Source: an uncultured Lachnospiraceae bacterium | GTDB lineage: Bacteria; Bacillota; Clostridia; Lachnospirales; Lachnospiraceae | Length of the DNA stretch: 30,771 bases | Reading direction: 5' to 3' | Assembly: GCA_910578175.1 (NCBI GenBank) | Contig: CAJTPF010000006.1 | Span: forward strand, 56,019-86,789 | Shown here: one piece after another, positions 8,322-16,390 of the stretch | Position numbering within the stretch: the stretch's first letter is position 1 | Layout: every line of letters begins with the position of its first letter | Program-made: the position numbers and the translations under genes | Notes under the pieces: model-generated | Database searches by the model: none | What the model was told of the DNA's origin: nothing | The model's input: the letters and a program-made list of their open reading frames with translations, nothing else

Positions 8322-8372
8322 ATGGACACAGGTTCGGGAAGCGGAAGTAAGCCGCGGGGGATGTTTCGCTGA
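8322..8372 (+). CDS. Possible 16-codon leader reading frame upstream of mgtE
   Basis: Within the mgtE leader, GAAAGGAG (ending 8317) is followed 4 nt later by an ATG that opens the frame MDTGSGSGSKPRGMFR and stops at TGA (8370-8372). The stop lies inside the 5' arm of a large palindrome (8368-8425). The position, between a near-consensus promoter and a magnesium transporter gene, is that expected of a regulatory leader peptide. By analogy, enterobacterial mgtA uses the short mgtL frame, but the sequences are unrelated. The Gly/Ser-rich content and short length mean that chance is possible. The 4-nt spacing is a little tight. Confidence 0.4.
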   Translation: MDTGSGSGSKPRGMFR

Positions 8373-8425
8373 CGGTATAGATTTAAAATGCAAAATCATT
8401 TGAATCTTAAATGTATGCCGTCAGC
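8368..8425. repeat. 58-bp imperfect palindrome in mgtE leader
   Basis: Two 29-nt arms, beginning GCTGACGG and ending CCGTCAGC, pair at about 24 of 29 positions by hand alignment. No T-run follows (AAAAGG does), so it is not a standard terminator. It is flanked by GGAAGC (8337-8342) and GCTTCC (8446-8451), which could close a larger multibranch structure. Confidence 0.75.
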
Positions 8426-8505
8426 AAAAGGTCGTCCGCGATATTGCTTCCATACCATTTTATTAGTAAGAAATTCATATAAAAAGAAAGGTATGGTACT
8501 TTGAT

Positions 8506-9861
8506 GTGGAAGAAAGAATCACGGATTTAGATGAAAAGATTTTAGAGCTGCTGGAGGAAAAAAGATACCCGGATATTAAATCGATTCTCTGTAAAATGAA
8601 TTCGGCAGATATAGCGGCATTGTTTGAAGATCTGAATATGGTCAGGATTCCATTGCTGTTTCGTCTGTTACCCAAAGTACTGGCGGCGGAAACCTTTGTG
8701 GAAATGGAACCCGGTGCACAGGCAATGCTGATCCACGGGTTTAGTGATAATGAATTAAAAGAAGTTCTGGATGAATTATATCTGGATGATGCGGTTGATA
8801 TTGTAGAAGAAATGCCGGCAAATGTGGTAAAAAGGATCCTGTCCAATACGGATCCGGATACCCGGAAGATGATTAATGAGATTCTTAAATACCCGGATGA
8901 CAGCGCCGGAAGCATTATGACCATCGAATATGTCAGTCTGCGGCCGTCCATGAGCGTGGAGGAGGCCATTAAACGAATCCGGCGGACCGGTGTGGACAAG
9001 GAAACGATTTATACCTGTTATGTCACGGATGCTAACCGGGTCCTGCTGGGAACGGTTTCGATCAAAGACCTGCTGCTGTCGGAAGAAACGGAATTGATCA
9101 AAGATATCATGAATATCAACGGTATATCGGTCCATACCATGGAGGACCAGGAGCAGGTTGCCAATAAATTTAATAAATATGATCTTTTGGCGATTCCGGT
9201 GGTGGATGATGAAAACCGGCTGGTGGGTATTGTAACCTTTGATGATGCCATTGATGTCATGCAGGACGAGGCTACCGAGGATATTAAAAAGATGGCTGCC
9301 ATCATTCCATCGGACAAAGCGTATTTCAGGACCACGGTATTTGAGACCTGGAAAGCCAGAATTCCGTGGCTGCTGTTATTAATGATATCCGCCACATTTA
9401 CCGGAATGATCATCACGTCTTTTGAAGATGCTCTGGCGGTACAGGCGGTACTGACCGCGTTTATCCCGATGCTTATGGATACCGGGGGAAATTCCGGCGG
9501 GCAGGCATCGGTTACCATTATTCGTGCGTTGTCTCTGGGAGAAGTGGAATTTTCGGATATTTTCCGGGTGATCTGGAAAGAATTCCGGGTCGCAGTGGCC
9601 TGCGGTCTTACATTGTCAGTCTGTAATTTTGTGAAATTACTGATCGTTGACCGGGTTTCCATATCTGTGGCGCTTGTGATCTGTCTGACATTGATCGCTA
9701 CGGTGATCATCGCCAAGTTTATAGGCTGTACCCTGCCAATCCTTGCCAAGAAAATCGGTTTCGATCCGGCGGTGATGGCCAGTCCATTTATTACCACCAT
9801 CGTAGATGCCATTTCTTTGTTAATTTATTTCAGAATTGCTACCATTGTTTTAAAAATTTAA
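8506..9861 (+). CDS. mgtE: Magnesium transporter MgtE
   Basis: MgtE is a homodimeric, Mg2+-gated channel in the cytoplasmic membrane. The 451-residue product has the order expected: an acidic N-domain (about 1-130, IAALFEDLNMVRIPLLFRLLP), two CBS domains (about 135-255; DSAGSIMTIEYVSLRPSMSVEEAI and LLAIPVVDDENRLVGIVTFDDA), then five membrane helices (about 280-451). The pore signature MLMDTGGNSGGQAS is near residue 325. The start is GTG at 8506; no in-frame ATG lies near the ribosome binding site. The only candidate site, GAAAGG (8486-8491), is 14 nt upstream, which is long. A tiny frame ATGGTACTTTGA lies in between. No terminator separates it from the next gene. Confidence 0.95.
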   Translation: MEERITDLDEKILELLEEKRYPDIKSILCKMNSADIAALFEDLNMVRIPLLFRLLPKVLAAETFVEMEPGAQAMLIHGFSDNELKEVLDELYLDDAVDIVEEMPANVVKRILSNTDPDTRKMINEILKYPDDSAGSIMTIEYVSLRPSMSVEEAIKRIRRTGVDKETIYTCYVTDANRVLLGTVSIKDLLLSEETELIKDIMNINGISVHTMEDQEQVANKFNKYDLLAIPVVDDENRLVGIVTFDDAIDVMQDEATEDIKKMAAIIPSDKAYFRTTVFETWKARIPWLLLLMISATFTGMIITSFEDALAVQAVLTAFIPMLMDTGGNSGGQASVTIIRALSLGEVEFSDIFRVIWKEFRVAVACGLTLSVCNFVKLLIVDRVSISVALVICLTLIATVIIAKFIGCTLPILAKKIGFDPAVMASPFITTIVDAISLLIYFRIATIVLKI

Positions 9862-9906
9862 AGTAGTCCGTGCCAGAAGCACAGGAAATGGAAGGCGGGT
9901 GAATCA

Positions 9907-11559
9907 ATGAATGAAAATGATAATTCCTACACAGCGTTAAAGGAAATCTTAAATAATCTGGGAAGCGGTATTTTCGTGATCGATAAGTCAACAAGGGAAA
10001 TTTTGTTTCACAATGAGATTATAGCGAAAATGGCAGGACGGGATATGGTGGGATGCCATTGCTATGATTTTCACTATAACGGCATGGCGGAACAGTGTAA
10101 ATACTGTATACCTTTAAAACATAAGAATTATTTTGCCGAAACTTTTGATGAAAAGATGGAGCGCTGGTATGAGGTTAAGTATAACGATATTACATGGGTG
10201 GATGGAAGAGAGGTATCACTCTGTAATGTGACGGATATCACCGATAAGAAAAAATACCAGCAACGGATTGAATTTCAGGCAAATAATGATTTTCTGACCG
10301 GTCTGTTTAACCGTATGCGGTGTGAAGAGGATTTACAGATATGTATCATGGAAGCGCTGAGTTCCAAAACAAAAGGGGCGATCCTGTTTATTGATCTGGA
10401 TGATTTTAAGCATATCAATGACGGATTGGGACACCAGTACGGAGATGTCCTCCTTAAAATGATTTCCGTGGGCTTACAGCAGATAAAAGGTATTGAAAAA
10501 AGGTGTTACAGGGTAGGAGGCGATGAATTTATCATCATCATAGAGCCGGCGGTATATTCCCAAATGGAAGAGATCCTATCAGAGATACAGAAATTATTTT
10601 CAAAACCATGGTATCTGGGAGGTGCGGATTATTACTGTACCATGAGTATGGGTATCGTAACATTTGTGGATAACGGCAGCGATGTAAATGATTTGATAAA
10701 AAAGGCGGATATCGCCATGTATGAGGCGAAAAAGAGCGGAAAAAACAAGTCGGTCCGGTATAATAAAGGAGGGGATAAAAATTCTTATATTCAATTAGAC
10801 ATTGAGAAAAATATGCGTTCAGCAGTGGCTTCCCATTGCAGTGAGTTTGAAATTTACATCCAGCCCATTGTAGATGTGGCAACGGAGTGCTGTGCAGGCG
10901 GGGAGGCGCTGATTCGTTGGAATAGCAGGAAATTGGGATTTTTGTCGCCAGGAGATTTTATTCCGCTGGCGGAACATATGGGACTGATCACGCCGATAGG
11001 TGAATATGTTTTAAAACAGTCCTGTATGCTGAATAAAAAATGGAGTGATCAGGGAATTGATATACATATCAATGTAAATCTATCAATTGTACAGCTTCTT
11101 TCCAATAATATTGTGGACAATATAGCGGACATCATATCCAGAACCGGAGTAAGACCGGAAAATCTGGTACTGGAAGTTACAGAGAGCCTGGCCATCAATG
11201 ATATGAGCCGGATGAAAAATATAATAAAAGAGATTAAAGCCCTGGGGGTGAATATTGCGCTGGATGATTTCGGCACCGGTTATTCTTCTTTAAATTATAT
11301 TAAGCAGATGGATCTGGATATCATTAAAGTGGACCGGACATTTATCCGGGATATTGCTGAAGATGATTATGCAAAAGCCTTTATCAAGCTGATCGCGGAA
11401 CTATCGACGCAGCTGGATGTGCAGGTTTGTGTGGAAGGAGTGGAAGATGAAAAACAGCTGGCGGTGTTGAAAGAACTTAACATTGATATGATACAGGGAT
11501 TCTATTTTGGAAAACCAATGAAAGTACAGGAGTTTGAGAGAAAATATCTTAGTTTATAA
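9907..11559 (+). CDS. PAS-GGDEF-EAL cyclic-di-GMP signalling protein
   Basis: This 550-residue cytoplasmic protein (no membrane segments) has an N-terminal PAS domain (about 1-115), a GGDEF domain (about 130-290; DFLTGLFNRMRCEED, FIDLDDFKHINDG, YRVGGDEFIIII) and an EAL domain (about 305-545). Both active-site signatures look intact. GGDEF is exact. The EAL half has GGEALIRWN, INVNLS, LVLEVTES, DDFGTGYSSLNY, IIKVDRTFI, VEGVED and IQGFYFGKPM. No RxxD inhibitory site precedes GGDEF. The PAS domain has a Cys cluster, CHCYDFHYNGMAEQCKYC, that could bind metal or respond to redox; this is inference. It may act as a diguanylate cyclase, a phosphodiesterase or both. It follows mgtE by 45 nt without a terminator. 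Confidence 0.92.
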   Translation: MNENDNSYTALKEILNNLGSGIFVIDKSTREILFHNEIIAKMAGRDMVGCHCYDFHYNGMAEQCKYCIPLKHKNYFAETFDEKMERWYEVKYNDITWVDGREVSLCNVTDITDKKKYQQRIEFQANNDFLTGLFNRMRCEEDLQICIMEALSSKTKGAILFIDLDDFKHINDGLGHQYGDVLLKMISVGLQQIKGIEKRCYRVGGDEFIIIIEPAVYSQMEEILSEIQKLFSKPWYLGGADYYCTMSMGIVTFVDNGSDVNDLIKKADIAMYEAKKSGKNKSVRYNKGGDKNSYIQLDIEKNMRSAVASHCSEFEIYIQPIVDVATECCAGGEALIRWNSRKLGFLSPGDFIPLAEHMGLITPIGEYVLKQSCMLNKKWSDQGIDIHINVNLSIVQLLSNNIVDNIADIISRTGVRPENLVLEVTESLAINDMSRMKNIIKEIKALGVNIALDDFGTGYSSLNYIKQMDLDIIKVDRTFIRDIAEDDYAKAFIKLIAELSTQLDVQVCVEGVEDEKQLAVLKELNIDMIQGFYFGKPMKVQEFERKYLSL

Positions 11560-11589
11560 AACGGATATGGAATGAAAGGATCATAGGAG

Positions 11590-12345
11590 ATGAATATAAT
11601 AATAATTGTTTTTGGAGTTTTGGCTGCTTTTTGTATGGGATATTATGTGTTTGCCGCATCTTATGCGGGATTCGGTTCCGCTTTTCTGTTTTTCTGGTTA
11701 TTAGCGGCAATCGGATTTGCAGGAATCATGGTGGTTGCGATCCTGCATAAGAAAAAACAAATTCTGGATATTATACCGAAAGCAGTAAAGATAATTGTTG
11801 TTACCCTGTTTCTGGCAGGTATGTTGTTTTTTACCGTTATGGAGGGTATGATCATCAGCGGTATGAGGAAAACGGCAGATGATGGTGTTGAATATCTGAT
11901 CGTTTTAGGAGCACAGGTGAAAGGAACAAAGGTGACAAAATCCCTGGCAAAGCGATTGGATGCCGCAGGGGATTATCTGATGAAGCATCCGGATGCAAAG
12001 GCAGTGTGTACCGGGGGACAGGGACCGGGAGAAGATATACCGGAAGCCCAGGCCATGAAGCAGTATCTGCTTCAGGCCGGGATTGAAGAAAACCGGATCC
12101 TTCTGGAGGACAAGTCCGTGAATACTTATGAGAATCTAAAGTTTGCTTTGGAGGTTATCGGAGATGAGGAGGCAGAGATTGCGGTGGTCACTAATAATTT
12201 TCACGTATACCGGGCCATGTATCTGGCGGAACATGTGGGATTTAAAAATGTACAGGGAATTGCAGGGAAATCGGACCGGCGACTGCTGTTAAACTATATG
12301 GTGAGAGAAGGTCTTGCGCTGGCAAAGGAACTGGTACTCCGGTAA
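11590..12345 (+). CDS. DUF218 (YdcF/SanA-like) membrane protein
   Basis: The 251-residue protein has three hydrophobic segments in its first 95 residues (about 1-20, 28-50, 60-85), then a DUF218 domain: YLIVLGAQVKG, SLAKRLDAAGDYL, AVCTGGQGPGEDIPEAQAMKQYL, LLEDKSVNTYENL and AVVTNNFHVYRAMYLA. The family includes E. coli YdcF, SanA and ElyC, linked to envelope integrity, with no settled enzymatic activity. The start ATG is preceded by AAAGGA about 8 nt upstream and TAGGAG directly before it. It is 30 nt downstream of the GGDEF-EAL gene and probably shares its transcript. Confidence 0.87.
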   Translation: MNIIIIVFGVLAAFCMGYYVFAASYAGFGSAFLFFWLLAAIGFAGIMVVAILHKKKQILDIIPKAVKIIVVTLFLAGMLFFTVMEGMIISGMRKTADDGVEYLIVLGAQVKGTKVTKSLAKRLDAAGDYLMKHPDAKAVCTGGQGPGEDIPEAQAMKQYLLQAGIEENRILLEDKSVNTYENLKFALEVIGDEEAEIAVVTNNFHVYRAMYLAEHVGFKNVQGIAGKSDRRLLLNYMVREGLALAKELVLR

Positions 12346-12366
12346 TCAGAAAATTTTTAAGTCTGC

Positions 12367-12394
12367 TTGACAAATTATCATAAGATGTTATACT
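12367..12394 (+). promoter_or_regulatory. SigA promoter of the thrS T-box transcript
   Basis: TTGACA (12367-12372) and TATACT (12389-12394) are separated by 16 bp, just upstream of the T-box leader. Confidence 0.85.
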
Positions 12395-12400
12395 TAATAT

Positions 12401-12645
12401 CAGGTTAATAACAGAATGCGTGGATGAGACGAGTAAGCAGTACGGAAGGTTCAGAGAGAGATATGATCTGCTGGGAATATCTTACCGGAGTATTGCCGAA
12501 GACTACCTCGGAGCGGCCCTGATCCGGCCCGTTGATTACGTTATAATCATAATGAGCAGGTACCTGATTTAGGTACAATGCAGGGTGGAACCGCGGAATC
12601 TTCGTCCCTTGCGTCAGTCGCTGGCTGATGCAGGGGATTTTCTTT
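12401..12645 (+). promoter_or_regulatory. T-box leader, threonine-specific
   Basis: A tRNA-sensing attenuator. It has the Stem I 5' strand with GATGAG and AGTA, the AG-rich CAGAGAG segment, and a specifier loop with GAA followed by codon ACT (12502-12504), a threonine codon followed by a purine. The conserved T-box core CAGGGTGGAACCGCGG is at 12581-12596. Uncharged tRNA-Thr should pair at the ACU and at the UGGA bulge and so favour the antiterminator. The genes downstream (GNAT, thrS) fit the specifier. Confidence 0.93.
12605..12645 (+). terminator. T-box attenuator terminator
   Basis: TCCCTTGCGTCAG pairs with CTGATGCAGGGGA, followed by TTTTCTTTT. This is the terminator arm of the T-box and competes with the antiterminator containing the GGTGGAACC core. 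Confidence 0.9.
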
Positions 12646-12711
12646 TGGAAATATTAACCGGAATACTATTTACGGATGATTAGAATGGATTACTTTGTAT
12701 GGAGGTTTCTT

Positions 12712-13215
12712 ATGGCATTACAGTTTATACCCATAGTCACGGATGAGCAGATCCACACGCTGGCGTTTATGGCAGATACCGTATGGCATGAATGGTTTCA
12801 CAGTATTTTATCTGTGGAACAGATTGACTATATGGTGAAAAAATTTCAGTCTTTTGCACCCATGAAAAAGCAGATAGAGCAGGACGGATATGAGTATTAT
12901 TTCTTAAACGCAGGTGGAATGAACGTGGGTTACATTGGTATACATGCGGAATCCGAAACCGGAACGCTGTTTTTAAGCAAGATATATATTCTGAAATCCT
13001 TTCGGAGAAAAGGATATGCCAGTGAGACGTTTGAGTTTCTGGAAGGTCTTTGCCGGGGGATGGGATTAACATCCATTTGGCTGACGGTAAATAAACATAA
13101 CGATAATGCCATCGGGGTATATACAAAGAAAGGATTTCAGATCATACGTTCGGAAGTGACGGATATCGGTTCCGGATTCGTGATGGATGATCATGTTATG
13201 GAAAAAGTTATATAA
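12712..13215 (+). CDS. GNAT-family N-acetyltransferase, T-box controlled
   Basis: A 167-residue GCN5-related acetyltransferase; it would move an acetyl group from acetyl-CoA to an amine of unknown identity. The acetyl-CoA region is FLSKIYILKSFRRKGYASETFEFLE (R/Q-x-x-G-x-G/A form, here RRKGYA), followed by IWLTVNKHNDNAIGVYTKKGFQII, the usual beta5 and alpha4 signature. I choose ATG 12712 because GGAGG (12701-12705) is 6 nt before it; the earlier in-frame ATGs at 12676 and 12685 lack a site. The gene lies between the threonine T-box terminator and thrS, with 25 nt to thrS, so its expression should follow threonine-tRNA charging. Confidence 0.85.
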   Translation: MALQFIPIVTDEQIHTLAFMADTVWHEWFHSILSVEQIDYMVKKFQSFAPMKKQIEQDGYEYYFLNAGGMNVGYIGIHAESETGTLFLSKIYILKSFRRKGYASETFEFLEGLCRGMGLTSIWLTVNKHNDNAIGVYTKKGFQIIRSEVTDIGSGFVMDDHVMEKVI

Positions 13216-13240
13216 AAAGCGATAGAAAGGACTAATAATT

Positions 13241-15196
13241 ATGAAGATTACATTAAAAGACGGTTCCGTAAAGGAATATGCAGAGGCAATGTCCGTGATC
13301 GATATTGCCAAGGATATCAGCGAGGGACTGGCAAGAATGGCATGTGCCGGGGAAGTAGACGGGAAAGTTGTGGATTTAAGGGAAGTTCTGGACAGGGATT
13401 GTGAGTTAAGTATCTTAACCTTTAATGATGAGAAAGGAAAGGCGGCATACCGTCATACGACCTCCCATGTTCTGGCAGAGGCGGTTAAGAGATTATATCC
13501 GGAGGCAAAACTTGCCATCGGTCCGTCCATTGATACCGGATATTATTATGATTTCGAGCATGAACCATTTTCCAGGGAGGATTTGGATAAGATTGAGGCG
13601 GAAATGAAGAAGATCATTAAAGAAAACGCGAAACTGGAAAAGTTTACCCTTCCGAGGGCAGAAGCCATCCGGTTTATGGAGGAGCGGGAGGAACCGTATA
13701 AAGTGGAACTGATCCGGGATTTACCGGAGGATGCGGTGATTTCGTTTTATAAACAGGGAGAGTTTACGGATCTGTGTGCGGGGCCCCATCTGATGACGAC
13801 CGGGGGGATCAAGGCTTTTAAACTGATCTCTTCTTCCGGAGCGTACTGGAGAGGGGATTCCAATAAGAAGATGCTGACCAGAATTTACGGAACGGCATTT
13901 AACAAAAAAGCGGATTTGGAGGAATATCTGGTATATCTGGAGGAGATTAAAAAACGTGATCATAATAAACTGGGACGTGAGATGGAATTATTTACAACCG
14001 TGGATGTGATCGGTCAGGGACTTCCTCTGCTGATGCCAAACGGCGTGATAATGATTCAGGAACTGCAGAGATGGATTGAAGATGAGGAGACCAGACGGGG
14101 ATATGTAAGGACAAAAACTCCGCTGATGGCAAAATCAGACCTGTACAGGATATCCGGTCACTGGGATCATTATAAAGAAGGAATGTTTGTATTGGGCGAT
14201 GAGGAGAAGGATAAAGAAGTATTTGCTTTAAGGCCTATGACCTGTCCGTTCCAGTATTACGTCTATAAGGCCAGCCAGAAGAGTTACCGGGATCTTCCGC
14301 TGCGTTACGGCGAAACTTCTACGCTGTTCCGGAACGAGGATTCCGGCGAAATGCACGGACTTACCAGAGTACGGCAGTTTACCATATCCGAAGGACATCT
14401 GATCGTAAGACCAGACCAGATGGACGAAGAGTTTAAAGGATGTCTGGATCTGGCACGGTATTGTTTACAGACTCTTGGAGTGGAAGAGGACGTTACTTAC
14501 CGCCTGTCGAAATGGGACCCGGAGGATCAGGAGAAATATATCGGTTCTGCCGAGGTATGGGAAGAGACCCAGGACAGAATCAGGAATGTTTTAAACGAAC
14601 TGGGAATAAAATTTACGGAGGAAAAAGGAGAAGCCGCCTTCTACGGACCGAAAGTGGATATTCAGGCAAAGAATGTATACGGTAAGGAAGATACCATGAT
14701 CACCATCCAGTGGGATGCGTTGCTGGCAGAACAGTTTGATATGTATTATATTGACCAGAACGGTGATAAAGTGAGACCGTATATCATCCACAGAACTTCC
14801 ATGGGCTGTTATGAAAGAACACTGGCATGGCTGATTGAAAAATATGCCGGATTATTTCCGACCTGGCTGTGTCCGGAACAGGTAAGGGTGCTGCCGATTT
14901 CCGAAAAATATCAGGAATATGCGGAACAGGTGGAAAAAGAACTGAAGGCAAACGGAATCCGGTGTAAGATTGACGACCGTTCGGAAAAGATCGGTTTTAA
15001 GATCCGTGAGACCAGACTGGCAAGGGTGCCATATATGCTTGTGGTAGGACAGAAAGAGCAGGAAGAAAATAAGGTTTCGGTAAGAAGCCGTTATCTTGGA
15101 GACGAGGGACAGAAAAATCTGTCGGAATTCATTGACGATATCTGCAGGGAGATCAGGACAAAAGAAATCCGGAAGATTGAGGCCGAAGAAAAATAA
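13241..15196 (+). CDS. thrS: Threonine--tRNA ligase
   Basis: This class II synthetase attaches threonine to tRNA-Thr. The 651-residue product shows a TGS domain (about 1-60; MKITLKDGSVKEYAEAMSVID), the N2 editing domain with HTTSHVLAEAVKRLYP and FTDLCAGPHL, and the catalytic core. Core motifs are motif 2-like YGETSTLFRNEDSGEMHGLTRVRQF with the zinc-binding Cys in RPMTCPFQ, and motif 3 in RTSMGCYERTLAWLIEKY. A C-terminal anticodon-binding domain follows (LCPEQVRVLPISEKYQEYA, RIDDRSEKIGFKIRE-like). Length and motifs are normal. A GAAAGGA ribosome binding site precedes the ATG. The gene sits behind the T-box and GNAT gene; the M15 peptidase gene begins only 9 nt after its stop. Confidence 0.98.
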   Translation: MKITLKDGSVKEYAEAMSVIDIAKDISEGLARMACAGEVDGKVVDLREVLDRDCELSILTFNDEKGKAAYRHTTSHVLAEAVKRLYPEAKLAIGPSIDTGYYYDFEHEPFSREDLDKIEAEMKKIIKENAKLEKFTLPRAEAIRFMEEREEPYKVELIRDLPEDAVISFYKQGEFTDLCAGPHLMTTGGIKAFKLISSSGAYWRGDSNKKMLTRIYGTAFNKKADLEEYLVYLEEIKKRDHNKLGREMELFTTVDVIGQGLPLLMPNGVIMIQELQRWIEDEETRRGYVRTKTPLMAKSDLYRISGHWDHYKEGMFVLGDEEKDKEVFALRPMTCPFQYYVYKASQKSYRDLPLRYGETSTLFRNEDSGEMHGLTRVRQFTISEGHLIVRPDQMDEEFKGCLDLARYCLQTLGVEEDVTYRLSKWDPEDQEKYIGSAEVWEETQDRIRNVLNELGIKFTEEKGEAAFYGPKVDIQAKNVYGKEDTMITIQWDALLAEQFDMYYIDQNGDKVRPYIIHRTSMGCYERTLAWLIEKYAGLFPTWLCPEQVRVLPISEKYQEYAEQVEKELKANGIRCKIDDRSEKIGFKIRETRLARVPYMLVVGQKEQEENKVSVRSRYLGDEGQKNLSEFIDDICREIRTKEIRKIEAEEK

Positions 15197-15204
15197 TAAC
15201 AGAT

Positions 15205-15972
15205 ATGTATGTGAGTAAAAAGATCAAAATAACAGCAGGTATTATAATATTTATCTTGATTGTTGTAAACGGAGCATTGATTATCAAACTATCACCGGAG
15301 GATAGCAATATGGACATTCCCGTTATGGAAGATGATACTGGCGAAAAATTACAGATAGAGACAGTTCCGGGTATCCGGATAACCTGTGGGGAAGGGTTTT
15401 ATTATGAGCCTTTGTCCGAAGAGATAAAGCTGAAAATTTCCGGAAAGTCTTTTCGGGAAAATGATCTGATAGATTACAGTGATTTAAGGCTGGTGACGGT
15501 ACGGTATATCGGATTTGATGATTTGGAACATGAAGGTGAACTGATCGTAAATGTCCAGGTGGCGGATGATGTGGCGGCTATTTTTAAAGATCTGTATGAT
15601 GCGCGTTATCCCATTGAAAAAATCCGGCTGATTGATGAGTATGATGCGGATGACGAGGCATCTATGGCAGACAATAACACGTCGGCATTTTGTTTCCGAC
15701 AGATTGACGGACAGGAGACCATATCCGACCATAGTTACGGAATAGCCGTTGATATCAATCCGTTCTATAATCCATATGTCCGTTCCGGTTTTGGCGATCG
15801 GAATGTGCTTCCGGTAAATGCCGGAGCATATGCCGACAGAACCGCAGATTTTCCGTATAAAATAGTGGCCGGTGATGTATGTTATAATGCATTTGTCAGC
15901 CGGGGATGGAAGTGGGGCGGAGAATGGGATTTTCCAAAAGATTATCAACATTTTTATAAAGAAATATACTGA
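15205..15972 (+). CDS. M15-family peptidase (VanY/D-Ala-D-Ala carboxypeptidase-like), membrane anchored
   Basis: The 255-residue protein has an N-terminal membrane anchor (about residues 7-28, ITAGIIIFILIVVNGALII) and an extracytoplasmic domain. Its C-terminal part matches zinc peptidases of family M15: SDHSYGIAVDINPF (His and Asp ligands) and DYQHFYKEIY (second His). Such enzymes cut D,D- or L,D-bonds in peptidoglycan stem peptides; the exact bond is not clear. The start at 15205 gives the needed membrane anchor but has no good ribosome binding site, so it may be translated by coupling from thrS (9 nt gap). A GGAGG precedes an internal ATG at 15310, but starting there would remove the anchor. 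Confidence 0.82.
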   Translation: MYVSKKIKITAGIIIFILIVVNGALIIKLSPEDSNMDIPVMEDDTGEKLQIETVPGIRITCGEGFYYEPLSEEIKLKISGKSFRENDLIDYSDLRLVTVRYIGFDDLEHEGELIVNVQVADDVAAIFKDLYDARYPIEKIRLIDEYDADDEASMADNNTSAFCFRQIDGQETISDHSYGIAVDINPFYNPYVRSGFGDRNVLPVNAGAYADRTADFPYKIVAGDVCYNAFVSRGWKWGGEWDFPKDYQHFYKEIY

Positions 15973-16002
15973 ATTTTTTATTCATGCATATCCTTATATC
16001 CT

Positions 16003-16031
16003 TTGGAACATAATATTTTTGTAACTATAAA
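16003..16031 (+). promoter_or_regulatory. Putative SigA promoter of the DUF1540 gene
   Basis: TTGGAA (16003-16008), 17 bp, TATAAA (16026-16031), about 26 nt before the start codon. Confidence 0.5.
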
Positions 16032-16057
16032 CAGGATTGACCAGGAGGTAAGGAATT

Positions 16058-16381
16058 ATGCCAATATTAAATTGTACGGTAGGAAATTGTCATTATAATA
16101 AGGATAATCTGTGCTGCTTGGACAGTATTAAGGTGGAAGGCGAAAATGCAAAAGTATCAAACGATACTGCATGCGGAAGTTTTAAGGAGCGTTCCAAGGA
16201 TATTTATACCAGTGCCGTTGAGACCTGCGGATGTCCCACCAGCACATCGGATATTGACTGTAAGGCAGTGCATTGTAATTACAATGACGACTGTAAGTGC
16301 AGAGCCGGCCAGATTCAGGTAGCCGGACCGAACTCCCATGAATGCTGCGATACGGAGTGTTCTACATTTACGGATAAATAA
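16058..16381 (+). CDS. DUF1540 protein with two Cys-rich modules
   Basis: The 107-residue product has two copies of the DUF1540 Cys-rich module. The first has CTVGNCHYNKDNLCCL then ACGSF (about residues 6-43); the second has CKAVHCNYNDDCKCRAGQIQV then CCDTECSTF (about 67-103). Between them is ETCGCP. The cysteine spacing suggests metal binding; the function of the family is not known to me, though it is common in spore-forming Clostridia and Bacilli. A strong AGGAGG lies about 10 nt before the ATG. It is monocistronic, with a terminator directly after it. Confidence 0.88.
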   Translation: MPILNCTVGNCHYNKDNLCCLDSIKVEGENAKVSNDTACGSFKERSKDIYTSAVETCGCPTSTSDIDCKAVHCNYNDDCKCRAGQIQVAGPNSHECCDTECSTFTDK

Positions 16382-16390
16382 TGATCTCAT

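Larger units (their letters stand above)
8194..8505 (+). promoter_or_regulatory. Structured 5' leader of mgtE
   Basis: The 310-nt untranslated region contains, in order: a small 5' hairpin (TATCTG / CAGATA), the early terminator-like hairpin, a 16-codon reading frame with its own ribosome binding site, the 58-bp palindrome, and a 7-bp hairpin CCATACC (8450-8456) / GGTATGG (8490-8496). That last hairpin would cover the GAAAGG element ahead of the mgtE GTG start. The M-box (ykoK) magnesium riboswitch core is not recognisable. I infer cis-regulation of magnesium transport by an unidentified RNA element. Confidence 0.5.

Noticed and set aside
8368..8425. Palindrome as a simple intrinsic terminator or MITE
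   Set aside because: No T-run follows, which argues against a terminator; no target-site duplication or second copy is visible in this window, so a mobile element cannot be supported.
8194..8505. M-box (ykoK) magnesium riboswitch upstream of mgtE
   Set aside because: None of the conserved M-box core segments can be found; I describe the leader as an unknown element.
9018..9812. 264-codon minus-strand frame opposite mgtE
   Set aside because: Fully antisense to mgtE, no family features, no plausible promoter or ribosome binding site.
15310..15972. Internal start of the M15 peptidase at 15310
   Set aside because: A GGAGG is well placed, but starting here would remove the only membrane anchor of a cell-wall enzyme; I keep 15205 with reduced certainty.
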